A stretch of 15,195 nucleotides of DNA from Baffinella frigidus (taxonomy: Eukaryota > Cryptophyceae > Cryptomonadales > Baffinellaceae): contig MU646333.1 in assembly GCA_026770585.1 (NCBI GenBank), forward strand, positions 932,132 to 947,326, written 5' to 3'. A program made the translations under genes and the position numbers. Shown piece after piece: positions 1-9,400 of this stretch; the stretch's first letter is position 1, and every line of letters begins with the position of its first letter. Under the pieces are notes generated by a model, which made no database searches, had not been told where the DNA came from, and was given only the letters and a program-made list of their open reading frames with translations.

Positions 1-333
1 TACACCCTACACCCTACACCCTTAACCCTAAACCGCAGGTCTGTAAACCCTAAACCCTAAACCCTAAACCCTAAAACCTAAACCCTAAACCTTGAACCCC
101 AACTCCTAAACTATACACCCCAACCCCCCATCCCTCATTCCTACACCCTACACCTCAAACCCTCAACACTAAACCTTAAACCCTGCAAACAAACCATACA
201 CCCTAAACCCTAAACTCGAAACACCAAATCCCAATGAGAACCCCTAAACCCCAAACCCTAACCCCCAAACCCCACACCCCACACCCCAAACCCCAAACCC
301 CAAACCCCAAACCCCAAACTCTAAACCCTAAAT
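1..333. repeat. Degenerate telomere-like CCCTAAA repeat
   Basis: These are heptamers of CCCTAAA, CCCCAAA and CCCTACA type, C-rich on the + strand, with frequent single-base variants. At 32-45 a fragment CCGCAGGTCTG copies the exon 1 acceptor and its first bases, then returns to repeat. The degeneracy argues against a live telomere end. Confidence 0.9.
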
Positions 334-366
334 CCTAACCCCGCAACTCCAAACCCGAAACCGCAG

Positions 367-404
367 GTCTGCAACGGCAAGCCCTGCTCCTCTGGCGCAT
401 GCCG
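367..404 (+). CDS. NCLX: Exon 1 candidate (copy a): N-terminal Cys-rich segment
   Basis: After CCGCAG the sequence reads VCNGKPCSSGAC and then CG, followed by a GTGCAC donor. It enters in phase 0 and leaves 2 nt, which is what exon 2 needs (CG+G gives Arg). It is a GC-rich island inside CCCTAAA repeat, and it is duplicated as an acceptor-exon unit like the exons downstream. NCLX proteins carry paired cysteines in the non-cytosolic N-terminus, so the composition fits, but the segment is too short to identify alone. Without the splice, the frame stays open through 420-515 and ends soon after in repeat. Confidence 0.45.
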
Positions 405-3400
405 GTGCACCCTGAACCAGGAACACGCAAGGCAGTCACGACCGACCGTCTGGCTTCGGCGTCCGCGTGACCGGTCACGCGGGCGTTCACGAGCCTGCCG
501 GCGGGGCTGTTCCACCCTAACCCCGCAACTCCAAACCCGAAACCGCAGGTCTGCAACGGCAAGCCCTGCTCCTCTGGCGCATGCCGGTGCACCCTGAACC
601 CTGAAACCCAAACCCTAAACCCTGAACCCTGAACCCTACACCCTACACCCTACACGCTCAACCCTCAAACCTAAGCCTCTCGACATGCTCTGATGATGTT
701 GTTGGCAAGATTCTTTAAAATCAAATTGGGTCACTTTGTATTACTTTACAAGATTCAAGTTGCACCAATTTCCATGTTGAATTTGTAGTTCCGAAGTAAT
801 GCATCACATTTTGAGATTTTTTTTGTGGGTTACTATTGCATTTTGCTGATGGAATTGAAGGTGTGTCCTCTTTCGGCGCCCCTACTCAGGCACAGCCTCG
901 ATGGGGGTACCACACAGCGGACTTCGAAGGGATTTTTGAATAACCCCTAAGCGATAAGACCTACGACCCTACGGTAGGCACCCCGTAGGGGCATATGGGG
1001 GTTCCTATGGATAAGGTAACGGAAACTCGGGCACTGAGTGCCCGAAAATCCCTTCGTAGCCCGCTGTGTGGCATACATGGCGGCCGTGTTGGTAATAATA
1101 AAGGTCTCTCATGAATGCCAACGGACTCACGTGGGCGAGGGCCGGTCAAGCTTCGTGATTGAATTTGTAGTGGGGTACTAGTGCACTTTTCTGAGTGAAT
1201 TGAGGTTGTGTGGACCCACCCTGGTTAACAACACTTACACCCTACACCCTACACCGTAAACAGTAAACCCTAAACCTAAACCCTAAACCCTTGACCCTAA
1301 ATAGGTACGTACGCAAGCGGTGCGGAGGGTCAGGGGGCCTCTTCAACTACATCTCCCTCCCCTACTGCGGCACCGGTCCGAAACCCTAAACCCTAGACAC
1401 TTAACCTTAAACCTTAAACCCTAAACCCCTTAACCCTCCCCCTTCACCGCTCACCGCTCACCCCGAACCGCTCACCCCGAACCTCTAAACCCTAACCCCT
1501 CACCCCACACCCCTCACCCCTCATCCCTAACCCCCAAAATATCACCTCGCACTCCTCACCCCTAGACCCTGAATACGAATGCAGGGTTTTCGCCGAGGCT
1601 GGGCCTCCTCCTCCTAGTCGCATGAGCGGGCGGGTTTTCCCGCCGCACACCCTCAACACTCAACCTGAAACCCTCCACCCCCTGCAGGTTTTGCGCCATG
1701 GCTCGGCCTCCTCCTTCCTCACCCCTGAATCCTTCCTCACCCGTGGACCCTGATCGCCCACCTCCCAACCCAGGATTCGCGCCATGGCTGTGCCCCCTCC
1801 TCCTCTTGGTGGCGCGGGCAGGGGCGCTATGCACGTGGCTCGCAATGGCTGCTTCCTCCTTCATCACCCCTGAATCCTGTGAATCGTGAACCTTGATCGC
1901 CCACCCCGGCGTTTGCAGGATTCGCGCCATGGCTGGGCCTCCTTCTTCTGGTAGCCTGGGCAGGCGCGCTCTGCACCTGGCTCGCCATGGCTGCCTCCTC
2001 TTTTCCTCACCCCTTAATCCGTAACCCTGAATCCTGAACCCTCAACTCTTACTCCTCGCGTCCCAACCCTCAACCCTCAACCCTTCATCCCGAATCTTAA
2101 GACCCCACCCCTAAACCCTGAATACCAATGCAGGATTCGCCCCCTGGCTGGGCCTCCTCCTCCTAGTCGCCTGGGCGGCATTCCCGCCGCACACCCTCAA
2201 CGCTCAACGCTAAACCTCAAACCCTCCACCCCCCCGCAGGTTTTGCGCCCTGGCTGGGCCTCCTCCTCCTAGTCGCGTGGGCAGGCGCGCTCTGCACATG
2301 GCTCGCCATGGCTGCCTCCTCCTTCCCCACCTCTGAATCCTTAATTCCGAACCCTCAACCCTCAACCCTCAACTCTCACCCCTCAACCCACAACCCTGAA
2401 TCTTCAATCCTGAATCGTGAACCCTGATCGTCCACCCCGGCGTTTGCAGGATTCGCGCCATGGCTGTGCCCCCTCCTCCTCTTGGTGGCGCGGGCAGGGG
2501 CGCTATGCACGTGGCTCGCCATGGCTGCTTCCTCCTTCATCACCCCTGAATCCTGTGAATCGTGAACCCTGATCGCCCACCCCCGCGTTTGCAGGATTCG
2601 CGCCATGGCTGGGCCTCCTTCTTTTGATAGCCTGGGCAGGGGCGCTCTGCACATGGCTCGCCATGGCAGCATCATCCTTCCTCGCACCCAACCTCACCAC
2701 CCTTACATCGGAGCTGTCGATGACCGAGGGGGTGGCTGGCACTACGCTCCTCGCACTCGGAAACGGTGCGTCCCTCCCTCATCAGGAGCCGCCTCCCCCC
2801 CCAGGACCACCGTAGGGTCAGGGGTATGGGCCTACTGTAGGGTCATACGGGGGTGTGCCTTCTGGTGCTTGATCCACCTGGGGACTTAGCGCTGCATCAG
2901 TCTATCCTCGCACCCAACCTCACCACCCTCACGTCGGAGCTGTCGATGACCGAGGGGGTGGCTGGCACTACGCCCCTCGCGCTCGGAAACGGTGCGGCCC
3001 GAAACGTACCCTAGCGCTATCTTACTGTCTGTTTTGGGTGACCGATGTGGTGATCCCGGGCTCTTTTCTCCCCCAAAGTTGACGATTGTGTACCGTGGGC
3101 CCAGCACGTCAACTTTTGAATAGTCGGTCACGTCCAAGCTGTCGATGACCGAGGGGGTGGCTGGCACTCCCCTTCTCGCCCTTGGAAACGGTGCGTCAAC
3201 CCGCAACGTATCCTGGCCCTGTCCCAGTCAATTCGGGTGAGCCCATTTGTTTTAGGGCGCGACCTATCCTTGTACGTGGACCAGCGTGGGAACGCGTTCT
3301 TCGCTTCTCAACCCTCACCCCTCAACCCTTCATCCTGAATAATTTAAATTATTTAAATTCAATCATTTAAATTAGTTCCTACGCTGGTCCACGTACAAGG

Positions 3401-6400
3401 ATGCGCGTGTTTTCGTTCACAGAGATCCTGGACCGCTACGTGGTTTCGATCGCAGTTTCTGTCACTGAAGCGTTGCGTGTTTTCGATCGCGGCGATGATA
3501 TCAACCGTTGCGTATTTTCGTTCGCAGGCGCGAACGAAAACGCAGCGATGAACTGAAGCGTTGCGTGTTTTCGTTCGCAGGCGCGCCGGGGGTCGCATTC
3601 ATGGTCGCGGCTTCGGTCGCGCCCGGATGCGACCCCTGGATTGTTCTTTTTTTAGGTGGACAAGCTGGGTCCGCGTTCCAAATCCGTCAACTTTGCACGG
3701 AAAAGCGCCCGGACTCAAAAACAATTGCTTGTTCGCAGGTGCGCCGGGGGTCGCATCTATGGTCGCGGCGTCGGTCGCGTCCACCCGCGCCACTGAAATG
3801 GCAATCGGGACCGCTCTCGGGTGCGTTTCCGCTCAAAAGTTGACGGATTTGCACCGTGTACCCAGCGTGTCAACTTAAGAACAAGCCTGGGGTCGTGTTC
3901 ATTGTCACTGAGATGGCAATCGGGGCCGCGCTCGGGTGAAAATAAACCCTAGACCCTGAGCCCTAAACCCCAAACCCTAAAACCTAAACCCTAAGCCCTA
4001 AGCCCGAATTCCTGAACCACAAACCCTAAACCCTAAACCACGATCGGCACCGCGCTCGGGTGAGGCACCCGGGACTTTCTAGCCCTGTCTCAGTCTATTT
4101 GGGTGAGGCAATTTAGTGAGCCGGGGCGCGTTTCCGCACCAAAGTTGACGGATTTGTACCACGAACCCAGCATGCCAACTTGGGAATAAGCCTGAACACT
4201 AAACCAGGACTTCGATGTTTGTGATATGGTGGTTTATTTCTTCCGTGGGGGAGAGTGTCGGGCGCAGACACCATAAACCCCAAACCCTCAACACTAAACC
4301 CCAAACTCTAAACTCTAAACACCAAACACTCAACATTAAACCCTCAACCCTAAACCCCAAACCCCAAACCCTAAACACTAAACCCTAAACCCCACCACAG
4401 GTCTTCGATGTTCGTGATACGCGTGATATTGGACATGATCTGAGCCTAAAACCTAATCCCCAAACCCCAAACCCTGACCCTAAACCCCAAACCCTAAACC
4501 CTGGGCCTGAACCCTAAACCCTAAACCCTAAACCCCAAACCAGGTCTTCGATGTTCGTGATATGTGTGGTGATGGGCATGATCGCGCTGCAGAGCCCCAT
4601 CTCTCTGCCGACGGACGAGGTTCCGGGTTTTAGGGTTTAGGGTGTAAGGTTTAGAGTGTAGGGTGCCCCATCTCTCTGCCGACGGACGAGGCTTCGGGTT
4701 TAGGAACCGCCCAGGTTCAGGGTTGGGGGTTGGGGGTCGGGGGTTCAGGGTTTAGGGGTTGGGATCACGCTGCAGAGCCCCATCTCGCTGCCGACGGACG
4801 AGGTTTCGGGTTTAGAGTTTAAGGGTTAGGATGTAGGGTTCAGGGTGCCCCGTCTTGCTGCCTTCGGACGAGGTCTCAGGTTGAGGGTTTGGGATTCAAG
4901 GTCTCGGAGGAGGGTTTAGGGTCTATGTTATGGGTGGTCGGGATTGAGGGTTCAGGGTTGAGGGGTTAGGATTAAGGTGAGATTCGTCGAGGGCAGACCC
5001 TGCCGCTGCGGCAAGTGCGCGAAGTACCCTTGGTAGCCCGCTGTGTGGCCCTTGTAGCTCGCTGTGTGGCCCTAACCCTTAACCCTTAACCCTCAACCCT
5101 CGTCCATTGGAAGAGAGATGGGACTCTGCAGCGCGATCCCAAACCCTCAACCCTCAACCCTCAACCCTGAAACCTAAACCCCAAACCCTGAAACCTAAAC
5201 CATAAACCCTAGACTCTAAACCTCAAACCCCAAACCCGCGCGCCCGGTGCACGAAGTACCCCTGCGTGAGGGTTGAACGGGTTGGTAATGCAGGGTTCAG
5301 GGTCCAGGATTTACGTTGTAGGGTTTATGGTGTGGGGGTGAGGACGAAGGCCCACCCCGCCCGCGCGCCCGGTGCACGGACACCTCGAGCATGCCATGCC
5401 ATCTCTCTGCCGACAGACGAGGCTTCGGACACCTCGAGCATGTTTGCATACCTGCTGCCGAGCGCGGAGCAGCGGGACCGCTGCTTCACGGTAAAGCGCA
5501 CCGTTTCGCCCTATAACTATTTTAGTTCGCCCTACAACTATTGTAGTGGCCCGATTTTACCCTACACGTATTGTGCTTCGCCCTTCAGCAGTTGTAAAGA
5601 CTTTCACCCGGACCTGGACTTTTACACTGCCCTGGTCCCTCGAGAGCGGGGTTGTGGACTACCTTTATTTGCTGGAACGTGTTTATCTCAGAAAACGAGT
5701 TCTAAAACTCGTTTTCTTAAGTCATTTCCCCTACAAATTTGTCAACTTATGCGGAGAGTAAAGAATAAGTTGACGAATTTGTAGGGGAATTGACTTAAGA
5801 AAATGAGTTTTAGAACTCGTTTTCTGAGATAAGTGTACACGAGCCGTTGTCCATTCACCTGATCCTTAATCCCTAACCCCCAAACCTGCACAGGTGCAAC
5901 GCGACGTGGCGTTTTTCCTGGCGGCGGTCCTCCTCCTCATGACCGTTTTTCTAAGATGTGTACCACGAATCGGCCACTTTTGGAGAACGACCAAGAAATC
6001 CTCACCGCAGTTGACTTTTGGCGTGGTGCGCAGGTGCAGCGGGACGTGGCGTTTTTCCTGGCGGCGGTGTTGCAAGACAACTAATAGGAACATGGCTAGA
6101 CGCTCATACGAAACCAACTAAATAAACATAGGAAAATAACCAAACCCTGAACACAGGTGCAACGTGACGTGGTGTTTTTCCTGGCGGCGGTGCTGCTCCT
6201 CATGACCGTCTTTCTAAGATGTGTACCACAAATCGGCCACTTTTGGAGAACGGCCCAGAACCCCCGCCTGGAGTTAACTTTTGAAAGCCACAGGTGCAAC
6301 GTGACGTGGCGTTTTTCCTCGCGGCGGTCCTCCTCCTCATGACCGTCTTTCTAAGATGTGTACCACGAATCGGCCACTTTTACAGAACAATCAAGGAATC

Positions 6401-9400
6401 CTCACCGCAGTTGACTTTTGGCCAACGATGAATCCGGCTTGGCCCCAGGGGTTCGGCGTTGGCCTAGGAGCACTCGGCGCTAAGCTTTTGGCGTGGTGCG
6501 CAGGTGCAACGTGACGTGGCGTTTTTCCTGGCGGCGGTCCTCCTCCTCATGACCGTTTTTCTAAGATGTGTACCACAAATCGGCCACTTTTGGAGAACGG
6601 CCCAGAACCCCCGCCTGGAGTTAACTTTTGAAAGCCACAGGTGCAGCGGGACGTGGCGTTTTTCCTGGCGGCGGTGCTGCTCCTCATGACCGTCCTCTTC
6701 GACTCCAAGATCTCGCTCGTCGAACCCTACACCCTACACCCTAAACCCTAAACCCCAAACCCCAAACCCCGAACCCCTAAACCCTAAACCCGAAACTCTA
6801 AACCCTAAACCCCAAACTCCAAACCCCGAACCCCTAAACCCTAAACCCTAAACCCTGAACCCTGAACGCTAACCCCTAAACTCCAAACCGCAAACCCCAA
6901 CCCCTAAACACAAACCCCGAAAACAGATCGAGTCTGTGTCCTTCGTCGCCCTCTACCTCCTCTACCTCTTCGTGGTCATCCAGGTATGTCTTCAAAGAGA
7001 ATTGATAAGTTAACTCGGAGTATCGTAGTCCAATTCTGATCTTGTCCAGAACTCTGGTGCACAATTTGAACCAGGGCTTGGAGCTGTTTTCCTCCGCGAA
7101 ACCGTGGGAAATTCTCGCTCGTCCAAGGTTTGGGATTTGGGGTTTAGGGTTTCGGATTTAGGGTTTCGGATTCAGGTGAGGTCTGTTTCCTTCGTCGCAC
7201 TCTACCTCTTTGTTGCCCTCCAGGGTTGTCGAACCCTAACCCCCAAACCCTAGGAACCCTTAACTCCAAACCCTACACCCTACGTCCCAAACCCTCCACC
7301 CTACACCCTCAACCCTCAACCCCCACCCCCCGCCCTTCAACCCTACCCCCCGAGCCCTACACCCTCAACCCTGAACCCTCAACCCTCAATTCCAAACCCT
7401 GAACCCTAAACCCTAAACCCTAAATCCCAGGGGTATTTCGTGCACCGGGCGCGGGGGCGGGGGGTCGCGCCAGACGCCACCATCACCGGAAAACTCCTTG
7501 AGGTATTGGTGTTTAGAGGTTTAGAGTTTAGGGTTTAGGGTTTAGGTTTCAGGGTTCAGAGTTTAGGGTTAGGGTGTCCTTCGAGGCGTGACGTTTTGCA
7601 TTAGCTACACGAGGAATAATTTTTCTAAGTATTTCAGTTTTGCATTAGCTACACGAGAGTTTAGGTTTTGCATTTCCCCCTCAAAGTTTTTGCTTGCCAA
7701 GGGGGCATTTCGCAAGGTGTTAGCCAAGGGGGTATTTCGTGCACCGGGCGCGCGGGCGGGGGGTCGCGCCTGACGCCACCATCACCGGCAAACTCCTCGA
7801 GGTATTGCCTTTAGGGGTGTAGGGTTTAGGGTTCAGTGTTTCGGTTTTGCATGAGCTTAACGAGAAATTAGCGGTTGCGTTACCAGCTATTTCGTGCAGC
7901 GCCAGAAACCCCTATCACCGGAAAACTCCTCGAGGTAAAGGGTTGAGGGTTCAGGACTAGGGTTTGTGGGTTGCATTAGCTACACGCGGCATTAGCGGTT
8001 GCATCAGCAGCTACAGCAGCGTTCGCTTTAGCAGCTACTAGGCCCACACAGCGTCAAAAGTTGACGAATTTGTACCTTAAAGCAAGTGTGTCAACTTAAG
8101 AATAGTCCGCGAGCGAACTCGACCCACACAGCGGGCTACAAAGGGGGTTTCGGCCCATTTTGGGCCGAGTTTCCGTTACCTTCTCCGTAGGAACCCCCCC
8201 TATGTCCCTACTGATTGCCTACCGTAGGGTCCTAGGTCTGATCGCGTATGGGTTATTCAAAATCCCTTCGACGTCCGCTGTGTGGTTGTAAATCGATTGA
8301 GAAATAGCTCCTGCAAAGAGACCGGCACGGCTCTCCCTGCATGGCGCTCCTCCATCCGAGCATCGCGATGAGCTGCAAGGGTGCAACCGCCAGGCTGTCT
8401 GCATGATGGGGCGACCTAACCCTAAAGCCTAAGGGTGACCTGGGAGAGGAGGCGGGCTTGGGAGACGGTGGCGGGGAAGCCGTCGAGCACCCAGCCACCC
8501 TCCAACGAAAACGGGGGAGGGTAGGTTCCCCTAATGGAGCATGGAGCTCCTCCATCCGAGCATCGCGATGCGCTGCAAGGGTGCAACCGCCATGCAGGAA
8601 GAGCCGTGCCGGTCTCTTTGTGTAGGGTGTAGGGTTTGGAGTTAAGGGTTCCTAGGGTTTGGGGGTTAGGGTTTCGACAAACCTGGAGGGCAAAAAAGAG
8701 GTAGAGTGCGACGAAGGAAACAGACTCGACGAGCGAGAGCTTTTTCAAGAGCTTTTTCAAGAGCTTTTTCAAGAGCTTTTTCAAGAGCTTTTTCAAGAGC
8801 TTTTTCAAGAGCTCTCTTTTTCGGTCCGCGAGACAACCCTCTCCGCAGAACCAGCCCCTTTTGTGTGAAGACGTGGACCCTTCTTCTTCTTTATTACTCT
8901 CGATACAGGTCCTAAATGAGGCTCTTGAGCCTTGAGTTGAGTGATACACAAGTCTATGAGCCTTAAGAAACGGGCCCGTGGGCCCTGAATAATCCGCTGC
9001 CTAAATAGCCCGGTATCCAGAATTAACCCGCAATTCTGAATAACTCACTACCTGCATCCACTAGCCCTTGGAGGTGGCTCAAATAGTGCTCTGGAGCATC
9101 TTCGATTTTGCCTTGGATCGGGGTCGGATCCGACCCGGATCGGGGTCGGATCCGACCCCGATCCAAGGTAAAATCGAAGACCTTCCAGGGCACTATTTGA
9201 GCCACTTGGGATGGCCGGTGGATAATCCGCTATCCTGAATAACCCGTCAGCTGAATAACCCGCTATGCTCAAGTGTCGAGCGGGGCTGGGAAAGCCACGA
9301 TGTGCAAGCGTCCTGAAAACCCCGCTATGCTCAGGGCTCTGAATAACCATCAATCCTGAACAACCCGTTAGCTGAATAACCCGCTATGCTCAGGTGTCGA

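Larger units (their letters stand above)
334..601. repeat. 86-nt direct repeat carrying exon 1
   Basis: 334-419 and 516-601 are nearly identical and 182 nt apart. The spacer 420-515 is GC-rich, non-telomeric, and holds a perfect 20-nt palindrome at 463-482 (CCGCGTGACC and its complement). Confidence 0.85.
7503..8055. other. Intron 9 start: G-rich repeat and TTTGCATTAGCTACACGAG units
   Basis: G-rich TTTAGGG-type repeat follows each exon 9 copy (7505-7578, 7805-7838, 7936-7970). The unit TTTTGCATTAGCTACACGAG occurs at about 7593 and 7638, with weaker copies at about 7845 and 7972. Confidence 0.6.

Noticed and set aside
1-660. A true chromosome end or telomere
   Set aside because: The heptamers are too degenerate and continue in patches over the whole window, between exons.
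3464-3580. GTGTTTTCG as a missing family DVFS motif
   Set aside because: The frame gives RVFVR, the unit is an intronic repeat before the exon 4 acceptor, and exon 4 already supplies the segment.
5646-5690. GVVDYLYLLERVYL as the NCLX N-terminal motif
   Set aside because: It resembles the family's (D/N)Y(L/I) motif but lacks the Cys, runs into a foldback element, and exon 2 at 1305-1375 supplies the motif in the right place.
8422-8949. A 175-residue minus-strand protein
   Set aside because: It merges an inverted exon 7/8 fragment, a minisatellite, heptamers and the adenylate-kinase-like exon by chance. The LKKL stretch is repeat, not a designed coiled coil.
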